This document shows, piece after piece, positions 28,036 through 36,259 of a DNA stretch of 64,000 nucleotides. How positions within the stretch are numbered: the first letter of the stretch is position 1; every line of letters begins with the position of its first letter. The DNA comes from Marinobacter sediminum. Its GTDB lineage: Bacteria > Pseudomonadota > Gammaproteobacteria > Pseudomonadales > Oleiphilaceae. The notes under the pieces were generated by a model, which was given only the letters and a program-made list of their open reading frames with translations, had not been told where the DNA came from and did not search any database. The stretch is from assembly GCF_023657445.1 (NCBI RefSeq), contig NZ_JAGTWY010000001.1, positions 868,001-932,000 on the forward strand, given 5' to 3'. Made by a program: the position numbers and the translations under genes.

Positions 28036-29046
28036 ATGAATCGTTGGTTTGTGCGAGGCCTTATCCTTGTTTCCACGGCAGGTCTGCTTCCAGGCATGGC
28101 CCTGGCGCAGGAAGGAAGTGTGGACCAGGCGCGGGAGGCGCTGGCAAAACAGGAGGGCGATGAGGATTCCTCCCGTCAGCTGGAAGAAGTTTTTCAGGCT
28201 GCAGAAAAAAACTACTCCCTGCAAAAAAAGGGTACTCACTCCCTGAACTATTCATTTGATTATTCCTACACCGCCGACCAACGACTCGACCTTGCGATTA
28301 CCGGAGGTTCGGTCAGGAATCTCGATGTGGTGCCATCTGCCACCCATAATTTTACGAATTCCTTTTCCTACGACTATGGTTTTCTGGATAACCTCACCAT
28401 CGGGACGCGGGTGCCTCTGGTGGTCAAATACGACACCGAGGACGAGCTCAACGTTTATGACTTTGGTGATATCTCGTTCACCGGACGCTGGCAACCATTT
28501 GCGTATGTGCCCGGGAAAATGTCTACAACGTTTTTTGGCACACTGACCACCAAAACCGGCGTCAGCCCCTATGAAATCGATATTAAGGAGCAGCTTTCCA
28601 CTGGTAGCGGATACTACTCCATTGGCGGCGGCGCGAGCCTTTCCAAGGTGCTGGATCCTGTCGTTGTTTTTGGTTCATTGAGTGCAACCTATAATCTTCC
28701 TGCCAAGGACCTGCAACAGGTTCGTGGTGCCCGATTGCTGGAAGAGGTAGATCCGGGCTTTGGGTTGTCAGGCTCTGCCGGTTTTGCTTACTCGCTCTCC
28801 TACGATATATCCCTGAGTATTTCAGCGCAGATCAGCTACAGCGATGAAACCACCCTCACATTCAGTAATGGTGAGCAGGCCATTGCCCAGGACCAGATGA
28901 CCGGTTTCCTGAGCATGTCCCTCGGAACTCGTGTCAGTGACACCACCATAGTGAATACCAGTCTCGGTATTGGTCTGACCGAGGATGCCCCGGACTTTTC
29001 CCTGGGTGTATCCCTGCCCATTAATTTCTCTGGCCTTAAAGAGTGA
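28036..29046 (+). CDS. Outer-membrane beta-barrel with N-terminal helix, FapF-like architecture
   Basis: A 336-residue exported protein. Signal peptide ends near residue 26 (LPGMALA). A charged helical stretch (about 27-65, EALAKQEG ... SRQLEEVFQ) precedes a C-terminal part of alternating strands rich in Tyr, Ser, Thr and Gly (SLNYSFDYSYTADQR, VSLPINFSGL), typical of a 12-14-strand barrel. Helix plus barrel is also the layout of FapF, the amyloid-exporting porin. ATG at 28036 follows AAGGGAG by five bases. It shares the operon with the C39 peptidase and two more envelope proteins. No specific function can be proved. Confidence 0.75.
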   Translation: MNRWFVRGLILVSTAGLLPGMALAQEGSVDQAREALAKQEGDEDSSRQLEEVFQAAEKNYSLQKKGTHSLNYSFDYSYTADQRLDLAITGGSVRNLDVVPSATHNFTNSFSYDYGFLDNLTIGTRVPLVVKYDTEDELNVYDFGDISFTGRWQPFAYVPGKMSTTFFGTLTTKTGVSPYEIDIKEQLSTGSGYYSIGGGASLSKVLDPVVVFGSLSATYNLPAKDLQQVRGARLLEEVDPGFGLSGSAGFAYSLSYDISLSISAQISYSDETTLTFSNGEQAIAQDQMTGFLSMSLGTRVSDTTIVNTSLGIGLTEDAPDFSLGVSLPINFSGLKE

Positions 29047-29084
29047 TTGGTGCGGACGACGTTTTACGGGAAGGGAAGGACTTC

Positions 29085-30710
29085 ATGGGAAAAAATAGCC
29101 ACAAGCGTCAGATTCTCGGGGCTTTGATTGCCGCGACCATCTCATGTGGTGCCGAGGCTCAGCTTGCGCAGAATCTCACTATTCACCCGAAGGCCCTCGC
29201 TCTGGGTAATGCCGTAACGGCGGATCCCCCGGGAATAATGGCGATTCACTACAATCCGGCTGGCCTGACCAAACTGGATGGTCGTCAGCTGGAAGTGAAC
29301 CTGATGAGCGTCTATCTGGATATAGATGCTGACTTTATCGCGCCAGACGGGTACGAAATTTTTGGCATTGATGGACTGGAAACCGACCCTCTGACAGGGA
29401 AGCAGAAAGACCCGGTGGCAAATACCCACAGCCATACCAATAACGTGGCCCTTTACGTTCCCGGCTTCGGCATCCTGAGAACACCTCCCGGCCCGGCGCT
29501 CGCTCCATCTGCCGGTATCAGCATCAACCCTCCAGGCTCCAAACTGACCTTCGCCAATGCATTCTATTTGCCGTTGGCAGCAGGATTCTACCGGGATAAA
29601 GATGATCCCGGGCGTTATCAACCACAGGCAACGGCTCTACAGAGGACAACCTATCTTTCACCAACTGTTGGCTATGAAATTAACGACGAGTGGTCAGTTG
29701 GTGCGGGCATCCATCTGTCCCATATGGGGATTGCGGCCGACCAGTATATGCGTGCCCCAAACCTGCTTCTCGGGGTTGCAGAGATTCTTCAGGACGCCTT
29801 CAACTGTGAAAGTGGTGATGAACCGCTTCAGCCATGGCTGGCCCTGTGCGGTGGTAACGTTGGCCCATGGGATGATATCGGTGCTCTGAGCATCAATGTT
29901 CAGGAAACCCTGTCGCCGACTTATGCTCTGGGTGTCATGTGGGAGCCTACAGACTGGTTCAGCTGGGGGGCGAGCTATACCTCCGAAGCTGAAATGAACA
30001 TGAAGGGCACCTTTGAAATCCAGTATACCGACGACTGGTCCGGATTCTGGCAGAGTGTTAACGGCTCGGTACTCGGTGCCATTACTTCAGCCATTCTCAG
30101 TTTGCCCTCGGGGGCCCCGAGAGAAGCGGGCAACGTAAGTATGGATCTGGTGTATCCACAGCACTTCCAGACCGGTATCAGTGTCGATGTCCACCCGAAG
30201 CTGACGTTGAATGCCGATATTGGTTGGACCGATTACGAGCAGTGGGACGCCTTTGTCTTTCGCTTTGATCGCAATCTGGAGTTCCTGAATGCCGCAAGGA
30301 TTCTGTCTCCTGAAAACGCCACGCCCAATACCCTTAGGCTTCCTCTAGGCTTCAAAAGCCAGTGGAACTGGGCTTTTGGAGCTGAGTTCCACGCCTCATC
30401 CCGACTGGATCTCAGGGCCGGCGTTGAAATCCGGGATTCAGTTATCCCCGATGACCAGCGCCAGGTGATGGCACCCTTTGGTGGCGCTAACCTCTACAGC
30501 ATTGGTATGGGCTATAAATGGGACAAGAATACCGAGATTGATATGAATCTCAGCTACCTGCATTCCATCGAAACCATTCCGGCAGATACCAGCTGTAACC
30601 TGAACTGCGACAATATCACCAATATAATTTACAACCCCTATGCCGGGCTGGATGTCAAAACTTCCCTCCGGGTTGTGATGGCGGGTCTGAGCTTCCGCAC
30701 CAGGTTCTGA
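29085..30710 (+). CDS. OmpP1/FadL-family outer-membrane protein
   Basis: A 541-residue exported barrel. After the signal peptide (about 26 residues, ending SCGAEA) comes a FadL-type N-terminus with ALGNAVTADPPGIMAIHYNPAGL, which contains the NPA motif of the hatch domain. Later segments (LSPTYALGVMWEPTDWFSWG, MDLVYPQHFQTGISVD, YSIGMGYKW) follow the FadL pattern. Family members move hydrophobic molecules such as long-chain fatty acids or hydrocarbons. It is longer than E. coli FadL (about 450). ATG at 29085 follows AAGGGAAGGA; the neighbours suggest a role tied to the envelope system rather than general uptake. Confidence 0.85.
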   Translation: MGKNSHKRQILGALIAATISCGAEAQLAQNLTIHPKALALGNAVTADPPGIMAIHYNPAGLTKLDGRQLEVNLMSVYLDIDADFIAPDGYEIFGIDGLETDPLTGKQKDPVANTHSHTNNVALYVPGFGILRTPPGPALAPSAGISINPPGSKLTFANAFYLPLAAGFYRDKDDPGRYQPQATALQRTTYLSPTVGYEINDEWSVGAGIHLSHMGIAADQYMRAPNLLLGVAEILQDAFNCESGDEPLQPWLALCGGNVGPWDDIGALSINVQETLSPTYALGVMWEPTDWFSWGASYTSEAEMNMKGTFEIQYTDDWSGFWQSVNGSVLGAITSAILSLPSGAPREAGNVSMDLVYPQHFQTGISVDVHPKLTLNADIGWTDYEQWDAFVFRFDRNLEFLNAARILSPENATPNTLRLPLGFKSQWNWAFGAEFHASSRLDLRAGVEIRDSVIPDDQRQVMAPFGGANLYSIGMGYKWDKNTEIDMNLSYLHSIETIPADTSCNLNCDNITNIIYNPYAGLDVKTSLRVVMAGLSFRTRF

Positions 30711-30743
30711 GTGCCGGCCCCGAAAGATGGGATAGTTGACGCC

Positions 30744-31826
30744 ATGAAAACCAGCGTGATTATGAGATCAGCAGTACTCTCTGTAATGGCCGTTCTGGCC
30801 GGCGGTTGCCAGGTAGGTGGCTCGGCCGTTTCCGATCGAGAAGGTTATTTCACCTGGGTGGATGAACAGGGCCGAGTGCGTTACTCACCCATTGTGGAGT
30901 CGACTGAAAGGGATTCGGCAAAAAAACTGGAAACCGTCAGTAATCGGCCACCAAAGCAGAGCGCAGCGCCAGAGGAAAAAGAAACGATGGGTCAGTCTGT
31001 CGGGGGCGGGGCATCCCGAACGCTGGAAGAGCAATCCGAATACACTCTTGAAAACTACCCGGACGCGGATCAGCTTGCAAAGGATGGATATGTTCGTCCG
31101 GGTGAGCGACAGCCTTACTTCACCTGGCGAGATGCAGACGGTAATGTCCGGGTCAGTTATTACGAGCCGGATACTCGCACGGATAACGAAAAGGGGCAGG
31201 CGCCGGCTCCCATCGAACTAACACCAGCCAGTATCTATCATGCCGGTCCGGACATGAAGCTCGCAGAGCCCGTCTCAGGCAGTGATCCCGACGCGTTTGC
31301 CGTTCTGGGTATTGAGTCTGGTGCAGAGGACTTCTTTACCCGCTTTTCCAGGTCCTGTTGTCAGGGGCTGGACACAAGGGATCACGAGGAATGGCAGCAG
31401 GGCCGTGAGTTTGGTATCAATATCACCGACGATTCCCCCGTTCATGACTTCATAACGGGCCAAAGTCCCTATCAGCTGGTCGCTCTGTCCAGTGTAATCA
31501 CGCATCCGGATTTCATTATGCGTATGCGCTCTTATGCCAAAGGCGGCGTGTTCGTGCCATCCCTGTTGTTTCTGGACCGGAATTTTGCCCCGGTCCGACT
31601 CGTGACAGATCTGATCGGCAAGTATGAGCCTGAAAACTGGCACCGTAGGGGCTTTCTTGAGTCATGGATACCTGTATTCCCGGGCCAGGGGGAGCGTTGG
31701 ATTGTATTCTTCACCCGGGATCAGGACCTTGATGGCCAGGAAGTCATAGAAACAAGGCAGGGGCCACAAGCCATTCCTCACGTGTCCGACGGTGAAATCG
31801 GTCTGATGATGGCAGAGGAGGACTGA
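30744..31826 (+). CDS. Putative lipoprotein with two DUF4124-like repeats and a MalM-like domain
   Basis: A 360-residue exported protein with a near-consensus lipobox (VLAGGC, Cys22). Two short related repeats, YFTWVDEQGRVRYS and YFTWRDADGNVRVSY, look like DUF4124 modules. The last 150 residues resemble the maltose-operon protein MalM: GGVFVPSLLFLDRNFAP and WIVFFTRDQDL align with MalM equivalents. From memory, the Acinetobacter protein FilE has a similar make-up, but I cannot check this. ATG at 30744 is used; GTG at 30711 is possible. Last gene of the operon begun by the C39 peptidase. Confidence 0.75.
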   Translation: MKTSVIMRSAVLSVMAVLAGGCQVGGSAVSDREGYFTWVDEQGRVRYSPIVESTERDSAKKLETVSNRPPKQSAAPEEKETMGQSVGGGASRTLEEQSEYTLENYPDADQLAKDGYVRPGERQPYFTWRDADGNVRVSYYEPDTRTDNEKGQAPAPIELTPASIYHAGPDMKLAEPVSGSDPDAFAVLGIESGAEDFFTRFSRSCCQGLDTRDHEEWQQGREFGINITDDSPVHDFITGQSPYQLVALSSVITHPDFIMRMRSYAKGGVFVPSLLFLDRNFAPVRLVTDLIGKYEPENWHRRGFLESWIPVFPGQGERWIVFFTRDQDLDGQEVIETRQGPQAIPHVSDGEIGLMMAEED

Positions 31827-31836
31827 TCCGCAACAC

Positions 31837-32871
31837 TCAGTCCTCCGGTTGGCTCAGGTCCAGCCATTGCTGTGATAGCCAATAAAAACGACCGTTGCCG
31901 GCAGGGTACGTGCAGTTGTAACGGAAGCGTCGGCTGTTGAATGCCTTTGGTGCCTGAACCTGAACCGGGCCCTCCGCCGTTTCGCTGAATTCGATCCGAC
32001 CCATTCCGGACGCAAAACAAGTGAGCCTTGAGGCCGTCATATCGGCAGGCAGATTCAGGGACAGTAGCGGAGGATTTGAGTTGATAACTCCGTCAGGGAG
32101 CGTCTTTGCGTCGACTGGAAGTGCCTTGCTTCGAAGTTTGTTTTCCAGACTGTCGAGCTGACCATAAGCGTTGGCCATAGGGAAGCGTGGCAACCTGGTT
32201 TTACCGGAGCTTTCACCGATGGGCCCGCTTTGTTGGCCATAACCGTACCAGCCTCTATCGGAGATCATGCCCTCCAGAGCCTCATCAAACTCTCCATAGG
32301 GGTAGGCGAACATCGGGGCATCTGTTCCAAGCTTTGCACTCAGCTGGGTCTGGGCATCATCCAGGCTGTGCCTGACTCTTTTTCGCCATTCGTTTTGGGA
32401 TTCGTTCGGCTTTCTGGCCAGGTGGCCATGATCGGCACTGTGGTTTGCAATGGTTACTCCGTCCTGTTCTGTGAGCGTGGAGAGCTGCTCCCAGGTCATA
32501 TATCCAGACCCGCCTACGGCAGAGGTGTTTACGAATATAGTATAGGGGAAGCCATATTCGGCCAGCATCGGTGCTGCTGAGGAGTAAACGGAGTCGTAGG
32601 CATCGTCGAACGTTATCGCAACCCGGTTGTTTCCGGTATTTTCGCCATCAAGGGCCTCTGAGGTGCCTGCCTGCAGTGGTACGACTGACAGTCCGGTCTC
32701 CCGGATAAACTGCATCTGTGCCTCGAAAAGTGAAACCGATGTGCTGGTGGAGTGGGGTGTGGAATCACTGACATGATGATATTGGAGCACCGCGAGGTCA
32801 GCTCGAGAACCGAGTGCGATGGTTGTCAGCACAATAAATATCGATAGATTCAGAAAGGTTCGTTTGGCCAT
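31837..32871 (-). CDS. Exported polysaccharide deacetylase
   Basis: A 344-residue protein with a signal peptide (about 24 residues) and a NodB domain: AITFDDAYDS supplies the catalytic Asp and metal Asp, and NHSADHGH supplies the two metal histidines. LAVLQYHHVSD at the mature start is typical of the PgaB/YadE-type family. The C-terminal 110 residues form a separate, mostly beta part of unknown role. Substrate may be N-acetylglucosamine polymers or peptidoglycan. ATG at 32871 follows AAAGGACA. It converges on the MalM-like gene with only 10 bases between stops. Confidence 0.88.
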   Translation of the reverse strand: MAKRTFLNLSIFIVLTTIALGSRADLAVLQYHHVSDSTPHSTSTSVSLFEAQMQFIRETGLSVVPLQAGTSEALDGENTGNNRVAITFDDAYDSVYSSAAPMLAEYGFPYTIFVNTSAVGGSGYMTWEQLSTLTEQDGVTIANHSADHGHLARKPNESQNEWRKRVRHSLDDAQTQLSAKLGTDAPMFAYPYGEFDEALEGMISDRGWYGYGQQSGPIGESSGKTRLPRFPMANAYGQLDSLENKLRSKALPVDAKTLPDGVINSNPPLLSLNLPADMTASRLTCFASGMGRIEFSETAEGPVQVQAPKAFNSRRFRYNCTYPAGNGRFYWLSQQWLDLSQPED

Positions 32872-32915
32872 GGGGTGTCCTTTGAAATGGTTATGAAAAC
32901 CAGCGTGATCTCTGC

Positions 32916-33581
32916 TCAACTGATCAGGCGGAAATGAGTTTTGAGCACTGAAAATGCGTGATTGAGCCTCTGGATGGTTTCGGTATCCCCCCCGCGGTCG
33001 GGGTGCGACTGCATGACAGCCCTTCGAAATCGTTTCTTCACTTCCGGAAAGCTCTCTGGCATGCCGTCAAAGCCGAGGCTTTCTGCCGCAGCCAGAGTCT
33101 CTGAGTGCTCTGGTGCAATGCCCTGCCTGCCGGTCCAGAAATCGTCCATCATCCTCTGTATTGCATCTTCCGGGAGGCGGTACTGGGAGAGATCCAGATA
33201 GAACTGCCTGAGGCTGTCCAGGCTATCGGGCATGCCAAGGCCACCAACCACATCTGCAACCGAAAGGCGGATGTTGAGGGGGGAGATGACGAGGATTTCC
33301 CCCGTTTCGGCAAGCTGGTCGCGTAACCTATAAAGTACGTGAAACAGCAGAAAATGTACCGGATAGAGGTTTTCCGGCTCGTTGAACCGAACCTCGCCAA
33401 TCAGTTGCCATGGCGGTTGCTGCAACGACTTGATCAGCCCCAGCTCGTTGATGCCTGCCGGAGCGCGACGCAGCTCATGCTCAACGGCTACCAGCATATG
33501 CTGAATTTGCTGTTCCAGCACAGCGTCGCTGTCGCTTTGATGGACCCGCGGTATTTTCGGGCCAGAAGTGAAGTTCGCCAT
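32916..33581 (-). CDS. DnaJ-related protein with C-terminal J domain
   Basis: A 221-residue protein whose last 60 residues form a J domain with the HPD motif (MQSHPDRGGDTETIQRL), which stimulates DnaK ATPase. The first 150 residues match the DNAJ_related domain found in gammaproteobacteria (AGINELGLIKSLQQPPW ... LYPVHFLLFHVLYRLRDQL), of unknown function. The J domain being C-terminal, with no Gly/Phe or zinc region, sets it apart from DnaJ. It lies 28 bases beyond the stop of the TetR gene and probably shares a transcript with it. Confidence 0.85.
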   Translation of the reverse strand: MANFTSGPKIPRVHQSDSDAVLEQQIQHMLVAVEHELRRAPAGINELGLIKSLQQPPWQLIGEVRFNEPENLYPVHFLLFHVLYRLRDQLAETGEILVISPLNIRLSVADVVGGLGMPDSLDSLRQFYLDLSQYRLPEDAIQRMMDDFWTGRQGIAPEHSETLAAAESLGFDGMPESFPEVKKRFRRAVMQSHPDRGGDTETIQRLNHAFSVLKTHFRLIS

Positions 33582-33608
33582 GGACCCATGGTAGGGGACT
33601 GGGCGCGA

Positions 33609-34253
33609 TCAGGAAAGGGCGGAGAGTTCGGGGATCCCGCCCATAAACATGGCGGTGGAGAAACGGGTCGCCAGGAGGGCTTCCCGGTCAGCGGTTTCCG
33701 GTGCCTGACGAGCCCGGCGTGCAACCGCGAGGCTCATTTCATAGGCAACCCCGAAGAATGCGGCGCACAGGTACTCGTGGTCCAGCTCGGGTAACAAGCC
33801 GCGCTTCATGGCTTTTCTCAAGTCTTCTTCAAGCGATAACATCGCCAGTCCCAGAATATCGGAGCCAAAGAGCTCGCGCAGGGCCCGGTCATTACGGTGC
33901 GCCAACTCGTAGACGAGCGGGTCGCGGGCGGTGGCTGTGTACAGCGATAGATAGGCGTAATGGATAAAGTCTTCTCTGCTATCTGCAGCGCGCCGGTTCT
34001 GGATCAGATTGTCGTTGAGACGGGCCAGAAAATCCGTCAGCAGGGCCGCGAAAATATCCTGTTTGCTTGAGAAATAATTATAGAAGGTGCCCGCAGCCAG
34101 ACCAGTGTGACGGACAATGTCCCGGATGGTGGAGTTGTCGTAGCCTTGTTCCCGAAAACATTCCCGGGCCGCATCAAGAATGGCGTTGCGGTTTCGGGCC
34201 CGGTTAAGTTCCCGTTTTCCGGTGATTGCTTCTTTCGACTGCAACATATCCAT
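33609..34253 (-). CDS. TetR-family transcriptional regulator
   Basis: A 214-residue repressor-type protein. The N-terminal helix-turn-helix covers about residues 22-68 ([20 protein letters not shown] ... [16 protein letters not shown]). The C-terminal ligand domain is unclassified. The frame stays open far upstream into ttcA, but the family start and AGGA seven bases upstream favour ATG 34253. It diverges from ttcA over 72 bases, so its operator may lie there. Target genes are unknown. Confidence 0.88.
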   Translation of the reverse strand: MDMLQSKEAITGKRELNRARNRNAILDAARECFREQGYDNSTIRDIVRHTGLAAGTFYNYFSSKQDIFAALLTDFLARLNDNLIQNRRAADSREDFIHYAYLSLYTATARDPLVYELAHRNDRALRELFGSDILGLAMLSLEEDLRKAMKRGLLPELDHEYLCAAFFGVAYEMSLAVARRARQAPETADREALLATRFSTAMFMGGIPELSALS

Positions 34254-34325
34254 GTTGGCATCCTGTCCCTGAATCCATGTGACGCGTATAATCCCACGCT
34301 CATTTATCCTGTGAACGTAGTTGGT

Positions 34326-35240
34326 ATGTCCGAAGCCATGATAGCCAGTCCCGAACAGTCTCAGACCGCTGAGTTTGAGCGCAGCCAGAAACTGGAGCTG
34401 AACAAACTGCAGAAACGTCTGCGCCGTGAAGTCGGCCAGGCTATTGCTGAATTCTCGATGATTGAAGCCGGAGACAAGGTTATGTGCTGTCTGTCTGGTG
34501 GCAAGGATTCCTATGCCATGCTGGACATTCTGCTCAACCTGCAGAAAAGCGCACCGGTTTCTTTCGATCTGATTGCGGTCAACCTGGACCAGAAGCAGCC
34601 GGGGTTCCCTGAGGAAGTGTTGCCCGAGTACCTGAAAGCCCTGGGTATCGAGTATCACATCATCGAGAAGGACACCTACAGTATTGTTAAGGAAAAAGTA
34701 CCAGAAGGGAAGACTACCTGCGGTCTGTGCTCCCGACTACGTCGTGGGATCCTCTATAATTTTGCTGAAGAGCATGGTGTGACCAAGATCGCGCTGGGCC
34801 ATCATCGTGATGATTTGCTGGAAACCCTGTTCCTGAACATGTTCTACGGTGGCAAGCTCAAGTCCATGCCCCCTGTGTTGCACAGTGACGATGGGCGCAA
34901 CACCGTCATCCGGCCGCTGGCGTTCAGCCGGGAGAAGGATATTGCACGGTATGCCGCGCTACGGGAGTTTCCGATCATTCCCTGCAACCTGTGCGGTTCC
35001 CAGGAAAACCTTCAACGCCAGGTGATCAAGGACATGTTCCAGTCCTGGGACAAGCAACATCCGGGGCGCCTTGAAACCATGTTTCGGGCTATGTGCAACG
35101 TTGAGCCTTCGCATCTTGCGGACACCGATCTGTATGATTTCCGGGAAGGTAAGCGACTGGGTGGGAAGCGCCAGGCTGTTGAGACGGCGGATCCCGAGGA
35201 AAGCTCGAGCTTTGGCCGTCTGGATGTGCTGAATATCTAG
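34326..35240 (+). CDS. ttcA: tRNA 2-thiocytidine(32) synthetase
   Basis: Thiolates cytidine 32 of certain tRNAs using ATP and an iron-sulfur cluster. The 304-residue protein follows E. coli TtcA closely: PP-loop [12 protein letters not shown] (SGGKDS at 57-62), cluster cysteines Cys132 and Cys135 in [10 protein letters not shown], and [15 protein letters not shown] near residue 223. The ATG at 34326 gives a family-like N-terminus, although no strong ribosome site precedes it; ATG 34338 is an alternative. The longer open frame upstream is the shadow of the TetR gene. Confidence 0.95.
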   Translation: MSEAMIASPEQSQTAEFERSQKLELNKLQKRLRREVGQAIAEFSMIEAGDKVMCCLSGGKDSYAMLDILLNLQKSAPVSFDLIAVNLDQKQPGFPEEVLPEYLKALGIEYHIIEKDTYSIVKEKVPEGKTTCGLCSRLRRGILYNFAEEHGVTKIALGHHRDDLLETLFLNMFYGGKLKSMPPVLHSDDGRNTVIRPLAFSREKDIARYAALREFPIIPCNLCGSQENLQRQVIKDMFQSWDKQHPGRLETMFRAMCNVEPSHLADTDLYDFREGKRLGGKRQAVETADPEESSSFGRLDVLNI

Positions 35241-35266
35241 GAAGAGAGACTGGGGGTCTTTGAGAG

Positions 35267-35287
35267 AGGGCTTTCAGGCCCTGTTTT
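35267..35287. terminator. Short hairpin between ttcA and the DsbD_2-type gene
   Basis: AGGGC and GCCCT pair around a six-base loop, followed by GTTTTC. It sits between two convergent genes (stops at 35240 and 35287). The stem is only five base pairs, so it is a weak candidate. Confidence 0.4.
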
Positions 35288-35976
35288 CAAAAACCTGTTA
35301 AAGCCCTCAGGGGCATTGTCCAGAGCCCAAACAGAATCAGCAGGCCGCCGGTCACCTTACGGACGAACGAGTGGCTTTGAAGTCCGCGTACCCAGTTGGC
35401 AGCGTAGCCGGTAGCCAGCATGGATGGCAGGGTACCCAGCCCGAAGAACACCATGGTCAGGGACGCCGAACCTACCGTAGGTTGCAATGCAGCCCACCCA
35501 AGCGTGCTGTAGATGAGTCCGCAAGGCAGCCAGCCCCAGAGTATCCCGAGCGCCAACGCCTGGCCGACGTGATTGACGGGCAAAAACCGCCGTGTGAGCG
35601 GGGAAAGGCGTTTCCAGACGGGCGCACCCAGTTTCTCGACATACCGGATACCCTGCCACCACTGCCCCATGGAGAGCCCCATAAAAATCAGCAGCAGGCC
35701 GGCAATGCTGCGCAGTACCAGTCCGAGGTCTGCCCACTGGCTGGCAGCAGAAGTGCTCAAGAGCGCCACCAGGGCAGCAATCAGCGCGTAACTGGCAATC
35801 CGGCCGAAGTTGAACGCGAGCAACATCAGTGTCTGGCGGAATCGGAAGCCTCTGCCTACCGGCAGAGCCATGGACAGTGATGCACTGATGCCGCCGCACA
35901 TACCCAGGCAATGGGTACTCCCGAGCAGGCCAATCAAAAATGCACTGGGATAGCTGAGGTAGAGTTCCGGTGCCAT
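35287..35976 (-). CDS. DsbD_2/TauE-type membrane protein of the cco cluster
   Basis: A 229-residue protein with six hydrophobic segments and the cysteine motifs of the DsbD transmembrane family: STHCLGMCGGI near the N-terminus and WLPCGLIYS in the middle. Proteins of this kind (often labelled sulfite exporter TauE/SafE family) commonly follow ccoS in gammaproteobacteria and may carry electrons or copper for oxidase assembly; the exact role is unknown. The start shares one base with the ccoS stop (TGATG), so the two are translationally coupled. Confidence 0.85.
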   Translation of the reverse strand: MAPELYLSYPSAFLIGLLGSTHCLGMCGGISASLSMALPVGRGFRFRQTLMLLAFNFGRIASYALIAALVALLSTSAASQWADLGLVLRSIAGLLLIFMGLSMGQWWQGIRYVEKLGAPVWKRLSPLTRRFLPVNHVGQALALGILWGWLPCGLIYSTLGWAALQPTVGSASLTMVFFGLGTLPSMLATGYAANWVRGLQSHSFVRKVTGGLLILFGLWTMPLRALTGF

Positions 35977-36218
35977 CAGCTTTTCGGAGGTTCCTGGTCC
36001 GGGTCACCGGCGTCCGTCGTGTTTTGCTGATCTTTCGCAGAGGGTTTATCAGTACGTGCTTCGTCCGGAATCATGTCTTTGTCATCGTCATAGAGAATCC
36101 GATGAGCAGGACCTTCCAGGTCGTCGTACTGGCCGTTCTTGACGGCCCACGAAAACAGGACAATGCCCAGGGCCACTACAATCAGCACGAGCGGAACCAG
36201 GATCATTACAATTTGCAC
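35976..36218 (-). CDS. ccoS: cbb3 oxidase maturation protein CcoS
   Basis: A small membrane protein of 80 residues: one N-terminal helix (MILVPLVLIVVALGIVLFSW), then the family motif AVKNGQYDDLEGPAHRILYD and an acidic, Pro- and Asp-rich tail longer than usual. CcoS is needed to insert cofactors into the catalytic subunit CcoN. I start at GTG 36218 because GAGG lies seven bases upstream and the start aligns with other CcoS proteins; ATG 36206 lacks a site. Confidence 0.9.
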   Translation of the reverse strand: MQIVMILVPLVLIVVALGIVLFSWAVKNGQYDDLEGPAHRILYDDDKDMIPDEARTDKPSAKDQQNTTDAGDPDQEPPKS

Positions 36219-36259
36219 GGCAGACCTCGCTGAGGCGGATAAAGTATGGGGGTAAGGTA

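Noticed and set aside
34254..34658. Upstream extension of the TetR frame by 135 codons
   Set aside because: The extension is antisense to ttcA; the TetR domain begins properly at 34253.
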